A stretch of DNA of 64,000 nt from Prevotella sp. (GCA_017474925.1 JAFVGN010000034.1:1-64000), one strand, 5' to 3'; positions 47,187 to 56,113 are shown, numbered from the stretch's first letter. Notes: generated by a model from the sequence alone, not told the origin. Numbers and translations are program-made.

Positions 47187-48353
47187 ATGCATATGATTGA
47201 CAAATGCAGAGCTTTTCTGGCCAAACCATTTTTACGTGACTATCGCTTCCTATTGGGACTTTGGCTCTTGTTGGGAGTCGTTTCGGCCTTGGCAAAAATG
47301 CATCACCACAATAATTTTTTGATATTCCGTGGAGAGTTTTGGCATACTTTGCAACAACTGCCTCTTTATGTGGCTTATCCTGCGGAGTATTTCGATGTGA
47401 ATCACTATGGCCCGTTGTTTTCTTTGGTTATTGCTCCCTTTGCTGTAGTTCCTGAGTGGTTGGGGTTAATACTTTGGTGTGTATGTCTGTCGTTGTTCCT
47501 CTATGTGGCCGTCAGACGTTCAGACCTTTCGAAGTATCAGCACGTGTTCGTCTTTTGGTTCTGTGCACATGAACTGCTAACAGCTTTGTTCATGCAGCAG
47601 TTTAACATAGCTATTGCAGCCATCATTGTGCTGGCTTTCTTCCTGATAGAGCGAGAACGGGATACGGAGGCGGCCTTCTTCATCGTGCTCGGCACATTGG
47701 TCAAGCTCTATGGTATAGTGGGATTGGCATTCTTCTTCTTCTCCAAGCATAAAGTAAGGTTTGTCTTATCGATGATATGTTGGAGTGCAGTGCTGTTTGC
47801 GCTGCCCATGCTCATCAGCAGCCCAGACTATATTATCGGTCAGTATCATGATTGGGTAATATGTCTGACGGAGAAGAATGGTGAGAATCTGGAATCAATA
47901 GCTCAGAATATCTCGTTACTGGGTATGGCACATCGCGTTACAGGCCTCCAGTTTAGCGACTTATGGCTGATTCTGTTAGGTATGTTGATGTTCTGTGTCC
48001 CTTATCTGCGCTTCTCGCAATACAAGCATGTCGCCTTCCGCCAAACACTATTAGCTTCTGTGCTGATGTTTGTCGTCTTGTTTTCGACGGGTAGTGAGTC
48101 CAGTAGCTATATCATTCCGTTTGTAGGTATTGTTTTTTGGTATACGGCTGCTCCATGGAAACGGGGGTGGTGGGATATTGCGCTAATGGTCTTTGCCTTT
48201 GTGCTGAGTAGCCTATCGCCCAGCGATTTGTTTCCTGCCTATATACGGAAAGAGTGGGTGCAGCCCTACGCATTAAAGGCATTGCCCATCACACTGATAT
48301 GGCTTAAACTGTGTTATGAGATGTACACCAAGGATTATGCTGCCAACAAGTAG
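47187..48353 (+). CDS. Multi-spanning membrane glycosyltransferase, GT87 (DUF2029) type
   Basis: 388 residues with about nine or ten membrane segments (LGLWLLLGVVSAL, WLGLILWCVCLSLFLYVAV, IAAIIVLAFFLI, FVLSMICWSAVLFALPMLI and others). The GT-C features are an early loop with YPAEYFDVNHYGPLFSLVIAPF (catalytic Asp-type region) and TLVKLYGIVGLAFFF, as in polyprenyl-phosphate-mannose mannosyltransferases. It would add a sugar on the periplasmic side from a lipid-linked donor, which the neighbouring GT2 at 48363 could supply. Confidence 0.8.
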   Translation: MHMIDKCRAFLAKPFLRDYRFLLGLWLLLGVVSALAKMHHHNNFLIFRGEFWHTLQQLPLYVAYPAEYFDVNHYGPLFSLVIAPFAVVPEWLGLILWCVCLSLFLYVAVRRSDLSKYQHVFVFWFCAHELLTALFMQQFNIAIAAIIVLAFFLIERERDTEAAFFIVLGTLVKLYGIVGLAFFFFSKHKVRFVLSMICWSAVLFALPMLISSPDYIIGQYHDWVICLTEKNGENLESIAQNISLLGMAHRVTGLQFSDLWLILLGMLMFCVPYLRFSQYKHVAFRQTLLASVLMFVVLFSTGSESSSYIIPFVGIVFWYTAAPWKRGWWDIALMVFAFVLSSLSPSDLFPAYIRKEWVQPYALKALPITLIWLKLCYEMYTKDYAANK

Positions 48354-48362
48354 GAATGCCGA

Positions 48363-49304
48363 TTATTCGAGTATTTCAGCAATGTTATAGAGAGGTCTGT
48401 GTTTTACCTCTGTGAAAATCTTGCCGATATAGATGCCCGTCACACCCACTGATATCAGTATGAACCCGCCTACCAGCCAGATGGATAGGATGAGTGATGA
48501 CCATCCTGGTACGGCAGTACCTACTATCAGGGCATGAAGCACATAGAAACCAATCATCAAGCTTATAACCAAAAAAATGACGCCCAGATAGGTAATGATA
48601 TACAGCGGCCTGACGCTGAAGGACGTGATGCCGTCAATCGCGAGGTTGAGCATTTTCCTCAGTGTGTATTTTGAACTGCCAGCCTCTCTTTCGCTGATGA
48701 CATCATCGACTGTGGTTGATGGCAGTCCTATCATAGGTATAAGCCCGCGCAGATAGAGGCTCCGTTCGTCATAGCCCGCTAAGATGTCAAGTGCCCGTTT
48801 GCTCATCAACCTGAAGTCGGCATGATTATAGACGCAATTGACCCCCATGGAACCCTGCAGTTTGTAGAAAGCTTCTGCTGTCATACGCTTCATTGCAGGG
48901 TCTGCCTTACGTGATACTTTGACACCGTAAACAATATCGTTCCCAGCTTCAAAGTTTCTCACCATTTGCGGAATGCATTCAATGTCGTCCTGCAAGTCGG
49001 CATCGATGGTTATGACTGCGTCAGCCCATTTCCTCACAGTCATCATACCTGCCATGATAGCATTCTGATGTCCTACATTGCAGGTTAGGTTGATGCCCTT
49101 CACAAACTTGTTCTCCTGATGCTGTGTCTTGATAATGTCCCATGTGCGGTCACGGCTTCCGTCATTGACAAAAACCATCATCGAGTCATCGCTGATGAGC
49201 CCTTCTGCTATCATACGTTCGAAAAGAGCTGTCAGACGCTCGACTGATAGTGCCAATACCTCTTCCTCGTTATAGCATGGCGATATGGTTGCTAACTTAA
49301 TCAT
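48363..49304 (-). CDS. GT2 polyprenyl-phosphate glycosyltransferase (GtrB/DPM-like)
   Basis: 313 residues. GT-A domain with ATISPCYNEEEVL, VNDGSRDRTWDII, the DxD-type TIDADLQDDIECI and the HADFRLMSKRALDIL segment; then two C-terminal membrane helices (LYIITYLGVIFLVISLMIGFYVL and LILSIWLVGGFILISVGVTGIYIG). This is the polyprenyl-phosphate glucose/mannose synthase pattern. It starts four bases inside the deacetylase gene (ATGA overlap), so both are translated together. Confidence 0.9.
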   Translation of the reverse strand: MIKLATISPCYNEEEVLALSVERLTALFERMIAEGLISDDSMMVFVNDGSRDRTWDIIKTQHQENKFVKGINLTCNVGHQNAIMAGMMTVRKWADAVITIDADLQDDIECIPQMVRNFEAGNDIVYGVKVSRKADPAMKRMTAEAFYKLQGSMGVNCVYNHADFRLMSKRALDILAGYDERSLYLRGLIPMIGLPSTTVDDVISEREAGSSKYTLRKMLNLAIDGITSFSVRPLYIITYLGVIFLVISLMIGFYVLHALIVGTAVPGWSSLILSIWLVGGFILISVGVTGIYIGKIFTEVKHRPLYNIAEILE

Positions 49305-50077
49305 GATTGTCGATCGGCAAATTCTGTAAAGGTTATAAACTCGTGGCCCTGTTTTTTCAGCATCTTAACAAGCTTGTCCAGCCGCTCTGCCATCTGTCGG
49401 CCGCTGTGGTTCCTAATGATAAACGGCATCTTGAATTCAGGATGCTCTTTCAATTCGTAGAACTCCCAGGGGTGGAAGTAGGTGACAAAGTAACCGTCGT
49501 GGCTAAGTACGCGGCGCACAAGCAGGTGATAGAGCTTCTCTGGCAGGTTGTGTAGCGACAGCCAAAACAAAGGGAATCGTAGCCAGGGTGTTACCGAGGC
49601 TGGAATCTGCATCACACCGTCCTTCATGAACCATGTGCGGGGAGCCGTCAGGTGCATGTATCGTCCTGGTATGAAAGCGGGGTTTAAAGACGAATTGTAG
49701 CGATAGCCAGCTCGTCTGATCTCCGATTCTACCACAGGGAACATACGTGGTTGTCGATAACCGTAGACCTTGCGCCCAGTAACGCGTTCCACTATTTCCT
49801 TGGATAATGCGAAATCTGTTTCTTTGGGTTGCCAATGGTCTACTCCATGGCAAGCCACTTCGTGTCCCTCGTCCATGATACGCTTCATGACTTCTGGGGC
49901 ATTCTCGGCAAAATTGCCTGTACAGAAGAAGGTGGCATGTACACCGTTTTGCCGCAATACGTCAAGTATGCGGTGAGTGCCTTCTACAGATACTTTCATT
50001 CCCTCTTCCAAAGGGAATTCCACTCCGTGCTCGCGGGGTACATCAAACTCTTCCGTGTCAAAGCTTAGCAGAATCAT
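49301..50077 (-). CDS. Polysaccharide deacetylase-family protein
   Basis: 258 residues. NodB-type motifs: ILLSFDTEEFDVPREHG (catalytic and metal Asp), FFCTGNFAENAPEVM, EVACHGVDHWQP (the His-x3-His metal pair), and GYRQPRMFPV; later YFVTYFHPWEF. No clear signal peptide, so it may act on cytoplasmic or lipid-linked glycan precursors. It shares its transcript with the GT2 gene downstream (4-base overlap). Confidence 0.88.
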   Translation of the reverse strand: MILLSFDTEEFDVPREHGVEFPLEEGMKVSVEGTHRILDVLRQNGVHATFFCTGNFAENAPEVMKRIMDEGHEVACHGVDHWQPKETDFALSKEIVERVTGRKVYGYRQPRMFPVVESEIRRAGYRYNSSLNPAFIPGRYMHLTAPRTWFMKDGVMQIPASVTPWLRFPLFWLSLHNLPEKLYHLLVRRVLSHDGYFVTYFHPWEFYELKEHPEFKMPFIIRNHSGRQMAERLDKLVKMLKKQGHEFITFTEFADRQS

Positions 50078-50099
50078 GCTCTTGTAGATTTTATGACTG

Positions 50100-50107
50100 C
50101 AAAATTA
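50100..50107 (-). promoter_or_regulatory. Promoter -7 element for the deacetylase-GT2 pair
   Basis: TAATTTTG on the minus strand, 22 bases before the ATG at 50077. Confidence 0.5.
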
Positions 50108-50180
50108 CGAAATATCATCGTAAAAAACAAGCGATTTATGTTTTTTTGAGCGATATCCTTCCTATTCTTTTGTTTTTTAT

Positions 50181-50356
50181 GTAACTTTTGCTTTGCAGAA
50201 GTTACTTTGTCTCGGAAATGAAAAGAAAAACAAGTTTTCCTTTTGCATTTCACTCGACTTTTCGTAACATTGCGGTCAGAGACCGCGAAATTACTATGCT
50301 CGGCATAAAAAATAAATCAATTTATTTTGTTCTGCTCTCGTTTTTTCGTAACTTTG
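50181..50356 (+). promoter_or_regulatory. Dyad, two CTCGG-type leader elements (copies 2 and 3) and promoter before the GT4 gene
   Basis: GTAACTT...AAGTTAC forms a dyad at 50181-50205. Element copy 2 (50211-50256) runs CTCGG, AAATGAAAAG...CTTTTGCATTT complementary core, CACTCG, and then TTTTCGTAACATTG. Copy 3 (50299-50340) follows the perfect dyad GCGGTC-AGA-GACCGC and runs CTCGGC, AAATAAAT-CA-ATTTATTT core, TGCTCTCG, and then TTTTTTCGTAACTTTG. The final TAACTTTG (50349-50356) is a -7 element 8 bases before the first ATG. Constant ends with compensating core changes suggest selection for structure. Confidence 0.55.
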
Positions 50357-50375
50357 TGGCGTTATGGCCGATTTC

Positions 50376-51494
50376 ATGATAGGATTCGATGCCAAGCGCA
50401 TCGTCAGGAATGGTACTGGACTGGGTAGCTATGGTCGTACTCTTGTCAACGACCTCTCCGCATCCTCTGGTTTGCAGTTGAGGCTTTATGCGCCCGATGA
50501 GGGGCGTATCGACCTGCGTAATCAGATTGTTATGCGTCCGAATGTCAGCTTCAGCATAGCAGGAAAGCATGGGTTGTCTGCTGCGTGGTGGCGCATGTCG
50601 TCTATTGTTGGTGATCTTCAGCGTGATGGCGTACAACTCTATCACGGATTGTCTGGTGAGCTCCCTATAGGTATCCGCAAGAGTGGCATCCATAGCATCG
50701 TGACCATTCATGACCTTATATTTATGCGCCATCCAGAATTCTATCATTGGGCTGATGTGAAGATATATTCCTGGAAGTTCCGCCAGACAATTCGTGAAGC
50801 AGACCACATTATAGCCATCAGCGAGTGTACCAAGCGCGACATCATGGAGTTGGGTGGTGTCGAAGAGCAGCGTATTAGCGTCATCTATCAGAGTTGTGCT
50901 CCACGTTTTACGCCAGTAGTTGACGCGTCGTTAAAGGAGGAAATATGCCAATACTATTGTTTGCCTGACCGTTTCGTTCTTAGTGTTGGATCCATCGAAC
51001 AGCGTAAAAACATACTGTTGGCCGTTCGTGCCCTTGCCTATTTGCCTAACGATGTCAATTTGGTCATAGTGGGACGTCGCACGCACTATGCTGACAGCGT
51101 GGCTGACTTTGCGCGTCGCCAGGGATTAGCGTCGCGTGTATTGATGTTCCACGATGTTCCAGACCAGCATTTGCCTGCTTTCTATGCTTTGGCTGAGTCG
51201 TTTGTCTATCCTTCTGTTTACGAAGGCTTTGGGATTCCTATTATCGAGGCAGTCAACTGTGGTCTGCCTGTTGTGGCCTGTACTGGTTCTTGCCTTGAAG
51301 AGGCTGGCGGTCCGGATTGTCTTTATGTCGCTCCTGACGACGAGCATGCAATGGCAACGGCCATCAGCCACACTTTGCGTGGAGCAGATGGCCGTGATGT
51401 CCGTATAGCCCGCAGCCAGCAATATGTCCGTCGCTTCAGCGGTGCCGATGTCGCTGGACAAGTTGTTGACCTCTATCGTCGCATTCTTCTTTAG
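50376..51494 (+). CDS. GT4-family glycosyltransferase
   Basis: 372 residues from MIGFDAKRIVRNGTGLGSYG, the usual GT4 beginning; a Met four codons upstream (50364) lies almost at the transcription start. GT-B fold motifs: VTIHDLIFMRHPEFYHW, ADHIIAISECTKRDIMEL, FVLSVGSIEQRKNILLAVRAL and the E-x7-E motif YPSVYEGFGIPIIEAVNCG. It transfers sugars from nucleotide donors, probably in surface-glycan or glycolipid assembly with the nearby GT2, GT87 and deacetylase genes. Its last four bases overlap the convergent HIT gene. Confidence 0.9.
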   Translation: MIGFDAKRIVRNGTGLGSYGRTLVNDLSASSGLQLRLYAPDEGRIDLRNQIVMRPNVSFSIAGKHGLSAAWWRMSSIVGDLQRDGVQLYHGLSGELPIGIRKSGIHSIVTIHDLIFMRHPEFYHWADVKIYSWKFRQTIREADHIIAISECTKRDIMELGGVEEQRISVIYQSCAPRFTPVVDASLKEEICQYYCLPDRFVLSVGSIEQRKNILLAVRALAYLPNDVNLVIVGRRTHYADSVADFARRQGLASRVLMFHDVPDQHLPAFYALAESFVYPSVYEGFGIPIIEAVNCGLPVVACTGSCLEEAGGPDCLYVAPDDEHAMATAISHTLRGADGRDVRIARSQQYVRRFSGADVAGQVVDLYRRILL

Positions 51495-51880
51495 AAGGCA
51501 GCCTGAATTTTTGCGGCAATTTCTTTCATTTCCTCCTCAGTCAGCTTTAGCTTTTCGCGACGGAAGTCAGCATCAGCTTCAGTCTGCATGGGAATCAGGT
51601 GAATGTGTGCGTGAGCTACCTCAAGCCCCAGTACCACCTGGGCAACTTTCTTGCAGGGGAAAGCCTTTTTGATGGCAATAGCTACGCGCTTGGCAAACTG
51701 CTGGTAACGTGCCAGCTCATCGTCGTCCATGTCGAAGAAATAGTCCACTTCGCGGCGTGGAATCACTAACGTGTGTCCCTTTACCAGTGGGTTAATGTCG
51801 AGGAATGCGTAGAACTCGTCGTTCTCAGCACATTTGTAGCTGGGAATTTCACCGGCAGCTATTTTGCTAAAGATATCCAT
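51491..51880 (-). CDS. HIT-family nucleotide hydrolase
   Basis: 129 residues, cytoplasmic. Begins DIFSKIAAGEIPSYKCAEND, then FLDINPLVKGHTLVIPRREV and the histidine triad VAHAHIHLIPM. This is the Hint/HinT branch, which hydrolyses phosphoramidates of purine nucleotides. It follows greA by 44 bases on the same strand and ends within the GT4 gene. Confidence 0.93.
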   Translation of the reverse strand: MDIFSKIAAGEIPSYKCAENDEFYAFLDINPLVKGHTLVIPRREVDYFFDMDDDELARYQQFAKRVAIAIKKAFPCKKVAQVVLGLEVAHAHIHLIPMQTEADADFRREKLKLTEEEMKEIAAKIQAAF

Positions 51881-51924
51881 ACGTTATTATCTTTTTGTGG
51901 TTTTGATGAAATGATCCAATGTTT

Positions 51925-52392
51925 TTATGCAATGCTGATATTCTCAATGCGCAGTTTAATGATGCCACGTGGGATTTTTATTTCCACCTCGTCGCCCACT
52001 TTCTTGCCCAGTAGTCCTTGTGCAATCGGGGTTTTTATTGAAATCTTTCCCGCACGCAGGTCTGCCTCGTTTTCGCTGACAATAGTGTAGCTCATCTTTG
52101 CATTTGTCGTCAGATTTGTCATCTCCACCTTCGTCAGTATCTGAACGCTTTCCGTGCTCAGACGTGATGTGTCAACCACTTTTGCCTCAGCAATGGTTGC
52201 CTTCAGCTTGTTGATCTTGTCCTCAAGATGTGCTTGCGCTTCCTTGGCGGCATCATATTCGCTGTTCTCACTCAAGTCGCCCTTCTCTCGTGCTTCGGCA
52301 ATGGCAGCCGAGGCTTTGGGACGTTCTACCGCTTCCAGGCGGTGTAGTTCGGCTATCAGTTTGTCGTAGCCTTCTTGTGACATGTAAGCCAT
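51925..52392 (-). CDS. greA: Transcription elongation factor GreA
   Basis: 155 residues. N-terminal coiled coil with MSQEGYDKLIAELHRLEAVE and RPKASAAIAEAREKGDLSEN (tip with the acidic Asp/Glu pair), C-terminal domain with YTIVSENEADLRAGKIS, PIAQGLLGKKVGDEVEI and RIENI. GreA stimulates RNA polymerase to cleave backtracked transcripts. Its 5' leader contains a terminator-like hairpin, which is unusual for this gene. Confidence 0.96.
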   Translation of the reverse strand: MAYMSQEGYDKLIAELHRLEAVERPKASAAIAEAREKGDLSENSEYDAAKEAQAHLEDKINKLKATIAEAKVVDTSRLSTESVQILTKVEMTNLTTNAKMSYTIVSENEADLRAGKISIKTPIAQGLLGKKVGDEVEIKIPRGIIKLRIENISIA

Positions 52393-52466
52393 ATTATTTT
52401 TGTTTTTTTGTTTTACTTACAATATTGTTTTCGTTATTTTTTTTGTACGGACGCAGATAAAATAAA

Positions 52467-52497
52467 GAATCCCGACTCTTTCTTTCCGTCGGAATCC
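52467..52497 (-). promoter_or_regulatory. Terminator-like hairpin in the greA leader (possible attenuator)
   Basis: On the minus transcript GGATTCCGAC pairs with GTCGGGATTC (10 pairs, two G-U) and is followed by TTTATTTT. It lies 75-105 bases upstream of the greA ATG and about 30 bases after the TAACTTTG promoter, so polymerase reaches it before greA. Confidence 0.55.
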
Positions 52498-52527
52498 CTT
52501 GTTGTTATCTATGTCTTTATCCGTCTG

Positions 52528-52535
52528 CAAAGTTA
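52528..52535 (-). promoter_or_regulatory. Promoter -7 element for greA
   Basis: TAACTTTG on the minus strand, 136 bases before the greA ATG. Confidence 0.5.
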
Positions 52536-52663
52536 GATATTATTTTCGAAATGACCAAAAAAATCGAGCTGAATCTTCCTTATTCTTTTGATTTATGTCA
52601 AGAAAGCATCTTTGCCTTATTATTTTTTATGCTTTTTCCCTTGGAAATTGTTAGGTAAGATAC

Positions 52664-52671
52664 TATCTTTG
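52664..52671 (+). promoter_or_regulatory. Promoter -7 element of a candidate small RNA
   Basis: TATCTTTG with TTGG 19 bases upstream (52641-52644), matching the Bacteroidota -33/-7 spacing. No gene follows before the terminator at 52727-52749. Confidence 0.5.
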
Positions 52672-52677
52672 CAAAGT

Positions 52678-52749
52678 GTTTTTCATAGTATTAGATTTAA
52701 GGTTAAACAAGATTGACTTGAAATTTGGGCTCAGCGGAGCCCTTTTTTT
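52678..52749 (+). ncRNA. Candidate small RNA of about 72 nt
   Basis: A promoter element at 52664 and a textbook intrinsic terminator bound this unit: GGGCTC (52727-52732), loop AGCG, GAGCCC (52737-52742), then seven T. Between them there is no plausible ORF. The transcript would be antisense to anything reading out of the isomerase gene (stop at 52821 on the minus strand). It is not 6S, tmRNA or SRP RNA by length; I recognise no family. Confidence 0.5.
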
Positions 52750-52820
52750 GTTTTCTGTCATCCCAAAGGATGATTGTCTACCCGTTGATAAAGAAGGTTT
52801 TCTTTGTCTTATACAGATTT

Positions 52821-54245
52821 TTATTCGTGGACATATAGATTCCAGCCAAGGTAAGTTCCTATGGCCTCGTCGAGTATGTCAACTACATCGGTGCGACACA
52901 TGGCAACGTGGTGCTCGAAGCCATTTTTACAGATGTATTTCATTAGTTTCTGCAGGTTGTCGACTTGTGTTACGGCGATGCAGCCGTCCATTCCGTATGG
53001 GTCATTGGTAATCTGTCCCTTGCCAAGATAAGCTTTGATGCATCCCTTGGGGTCGTCTGTGCTGATGCGGAAGAAAGTAAACGGACCTTCCGAAACTTTG
53101 GCATAGACGGCTCCGAAGGTGTTGATCTTACCCAGGGTGCGACCTAATACGCCTAAAGGTCCAAGTTTCAGATCGTCATTGCCCACAAACTGCTTGGGGA
53201 AATTCCCGCAATGGGTGCATACACACTTGTTGCGGTCCTCAGCGAAGTTATTGTTCCAGTCGAGCAGGGCAGGGGCATTCTGTGATGCCAGCGACAGCGC
53301 ATACATGGATATGGCGCCTGCCAGGTCGGTTTCGCAGGCTGCAGGGATGAGCTTGTTGCTGAGCATCGACATGGTGACGCAAGGTGCACAGCCATAGTTC
53401 TGCTCAAGCGAGTCCCAGCACTGGATGGCAACAGCCTGTACGTCGTTGGCCTCAATCCAGTTCTCGACTGCTACGCTGAACTTTGCCTGCAGACCTAACT
53501 TTTCCTTGTAAGAATCGGGTACCTTGGCATAGTCGCAGGTGCGGTTGCACATCTCAATGAACTTAGGATCGTCATCCTTGATCTTCTGCGCAGCATAGAG
53601 AATCTCTGAAAGGTCGGCAGGAACCACGGTAATGCCTGAGCGTTGCAACAGCTTTTCAGAGGCGCGGCAGGTGTTGAAGCCCAACGGACGTGTGCCAATC
53701 TGGCCCAAACGGCAGTGGCGTAAGCCATTTACGACGCGGCAGATGGCTGCGAAACGGTCGATGTCCTTTTTCAGCAATGGGTCGTATATAGAGTAGGTGT
53801 GCAGCGTGGTATCCGTAAAGGGAATGCCATATTGATAGAGGTTGTTGCAGACGCTGATCTTGCCACAGAAGGCATCGCGACGTGAGTCAAGGTCAACCTT
53901 GTCGTTCTCGTCGTCGCAAGCCTGAACCATGACAGGAACGTTCAGGTCGGCATCGCTGATGGCATTGATAATTCCAATTTCAAAGCCAAAGTTGGGTAAC
54001 GATACGATGATGCCGTCAATCTCGTCGCGATGGGCTCTGAATTGCTTTGAAACCTTCAGTCCGTCGTCGCGGGTCTCAATACTGCTGCTGCCCGTAGGTG
54101 TTGCGTCCTCAGGCAGAATGATATACTCATAGCCTCCTTCGTCAAGTGTCTTCAACAGTTGCTTGCGTACGTCCTTGGCCAGCTCGGAATTAAAATAGGC
54201 GCGTGTTCCGATAATGACGCCGAAACATGTCTTTCCGTTTTTCAT
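52821..54245 (-). CDS. L-fucose/L-arabinose isomerase-family protein
   Basis: 474 residues, cytoplasmic. It begins GVIIGTRAYFNSELAKDVRKQ and carries DGIIVSLPNFGFEIGIINAI, QIGTRPLGFNTCRAS, AVAIQCWDSLEQNYGCAPC, a CVCTHCGNFP motif and HHVAMCRTDVVDILDEA near the end. The overall pattern follows the fucose-isomerase fold family, which isomerises aldoses to ketoses with a divalent metal; members include many of unknown substrate. It is 38 bases downstream of the beta-glucuronidase gene, so it may process a released sugar. Confidence 0.8.
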   Translation of the reverse strand: MKNGKTCFGVIIGTRAYFNSELAKDVRKQLLKTLDEGGYEYIILPEDATPTGSSSIETRDDGLKVSKQFRAHRDEIDGIIVSLPNFGFEIGIINAISDADLNVPVMVQACDDENDKVDLDSRRDAFCGKISVCNNLYQYGIPFTDTTLHTYSIYDPLLKKDIDRFAAICRVVNGLRHCRLGQIGTRPLGFNTCRASEKLLQRSGITVVPADLSEILYAAQKIKDDDPKFIEMCNRTCDYAKVPDSYKEKLGLQAKFSVAVENWIEANDVQAVAIQCWDSLEQNYGCAPCVTMSMLSNKLIPAACETDLAGAISMYALSLASQNAPALLDWNNNFAEDRNKCVCTHCGNFPKQFVGNDDLKLGPLGVLGRTLGKINTFGAVYAKVSEGPFTFFRISTDDPKGCIKAYLGKGQITNDPYGMDGCIAVTQVDNLQKLMKYICKNGFEHHVAMCRTDVVDILDEAIGTYLGWNLYVHE

Positions 54246-54283
54246 ATTTGCTTGGTTTTATTGATGTTTTAATGATAGATTGC

Positions 54284-56113
54284 TTATTGCTTCCCCTCGT
54301 ACCATGCTTTCAGCACGTAGTAGGCTTTCTTTTTCTCACCATTGTCAGAATACAGGCCTTTCCTGTTGTAGTAATCCTGGATGCCATTTAGCACGCGGCG
54401 TGGCGAACGGAAGTCTTTCAGTACCCAAGGCGTGGTGCCTGCCAGACCTTCAATCTTGTCGAGCATGGCCAAGTTCTCTCGATACAGGTTCTCCTGGAAC
54501 TCCTCCGTCCAGCGCTGGTTCTTCGGCCCATGCAGACCGTATTTGGCTCCACCGCCAAACTCGCTGACGATGACAGGTTTGTCGTAGGGTATCTCCCATT
54601 GCATCTTTGGAGCGTCATTGACGTCACGATACCAGCCTATGTATTCATTGAATGAAACCACATCGACATATTCATGCATGTTGTCTTGCAGGCGGTTCTT
54701 GTAGTTCGAGGCCGATGTTACCTCCATGGCCATGGATATAAGACGTGTCGAGTCGAGGCTACGCGCATACTTTGCCAAGCGTCCTAAGAACTGGTCACGC
54801 TCTGCTGAGTGTGGGGTCTCGTTGGCAATTGACCAGATGATGACGTTGGCGCGGTTCTGGTCGCGACGGATCATGTCGGTCAGTTGGCGCTGAGCATTCT
54901 GGTAAGTGCCCTCATTGGTCCAGGCAATGGTCCAGTAGCAGGGAATCTCACTCCACACGAGGATGCCCATGCGTTCAGCCTCGCGTATCGTATATTCATT
55001 GTGGGGATAGTGTGCCAGTCGCACAAAGTTACATCCCATCTGCTTTGCCCACGACAGTAAGGTATGGGCATCGGCAGTGGAATTGGCACGTCCGCCACCG
55101 TTGGGTTTCTCCTCATGCATGCTGACACCCTTGAGGAAGATGGGCTGGCCGTTAAGCAGCAGTTGCTTGCCGCGCGTCTCGATGGTGCGGAAACCGATGC
55201 TGTCAGTAGCATGGTCGCCGGCGATACTCAGTTCCACTTGATAGCGTTTGGGGGTTTGGGGGCTCCATAGCGTCAGCTTCTTGGCAGCGACACGCAATTT
55301 GGCTGCAGCCCGTCCCTCGGCATCCGTCTGCAGCTGCTGTTCCAGCTTCAGTTCTGGAATCCTTACTGTCACCTTCTCTCCTGCTTTTGGCTGGTTCAGT
55401 TGCATGCAGACGTTGATTTCGCGCCATTTGGCATTCGCTTCCTTTGTCCGCTCCAACTGAACCTGATAGCTCTCGATATAGGTCGGTGGTACTTTGACAA
55501 GCATGACGTCACGCGTAATACCGCCATAGTTCCACCAGTCAAAAATCAGCGTTGGCACGTTCTCGGACCGCCGCTTGTTGTCAACCTTGACAATAACGGT
55601 GTTTTCTCCGTTCTTCATCAAGTCGGTAATGTCGAAGTTGAATGGCGTGAAGCCTCCTACATGGTGACCAGCTGCCTTGCCATTCACCCAAACGCGACAG
55701 TCGTAGTTGACGGCTCCAAAGTAGAGTAGGGTGTGAAAACCCTCCATCGGCACCTGTGCCTTGAAGCTGGTCTTGAACCATACTGTGCCTTCGTAGAAGA
55801 AAAGCTGTTCGTCCTGCGTATTCCAGTCGCCTGGTATTTTCATGGTTGGTGCCTTGTCGAAGTCATATTCAATGAGGTCTTCGGGCCGCTGAGGCTTTGC
55901 ATTACAGAAGAATCCCCATCGGGTGGGATTCATGCGGTAGTCGTAATATCCTTCTTCTTGTACATCCACAATATAGTGCCACGCTCCGTTGAGCGACATG
56001 GTTTCGTGAGATGCTACATTCATGATTTGCGGCACCTCGGTTTGCGCCGTACTGGATACACTACAACATATCATCAACATTAAATAGAGCAGTATTCTTT
56101 TCATTTGTTTCAT
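54284..56113 (-). CDS. Secreted GH2 beta-glucuronidase-like enzyme
   Basis: 609 residues with a signal peptide ending SSTAQ. Jelly roll, immunoglobulin-like domain and a TIM barrel with KGVSMHEEKPNGGGRANS, LAHYPHNEYTIREAE, acid/base Glu432 in WSIANETPHS and nucleophile Glu518 in VIVSEFGGGAKYG. The C-terminal YYNRKGLYSD holds the N-x-K-G pair that binds the glucuronate carboxylate in beta-glucuronidases, so glucuronide cleavage is favoured over galactose. It is transcribed with the isomerase gene. Confidence 0.88.
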   Translation of the reverse strand: MKQMKRILLYLMLMICCSVSSTAQTEVPQIMNVASHETMSLNGAWHYIVDVQEEGYYDYRMNPTRWGFFCNAKPQRPEDLIEYDFDKAPTMKIPGDWNTQDEQLFFYEGTVWFKTSFKAQVPMEGFHTLLYFGAVNYDCRVWVNGKAAGHHVGGFTPFNFDITDLMKNGENTVIVKVDNKRRSENVPTLIFDWWNYGGITRDVMLVKVPPTYIESYQVQLERTKEANAKWREINVCMQLNQPKAGEKVTVRIPELKLEQQLQTDAEGRAAAKLRVAAKKLTLWSPQTPKRYQVELSIAGDHATDSIGFRTIETRGKQLLLNGQPIFLKGVSMHEEKPNGGGRANSTADAHTLLSWAKQMGCNFVRLAHYPHNEYTIREAERMGILVWSEIPCYWTIAWTNEGTYQNAQRQLTDMIRRDQNRANVIIWSIANETPHSAERDQFLGRLAKYARSLDSTRLISMAMEVTSASNYKNRLQDNMHEYVDVVSFNEYIGWYRDVNDAPKMQWEIPYDKPVIVSEFGGGAKYGLHGPKNQRWTEEFQENLYRENLAMLDKIEGLAGTTPWVLKDFRSPRRVLNGIQDYYNRKGLYSDNGEKKKAYYVLKAWYEGKQ

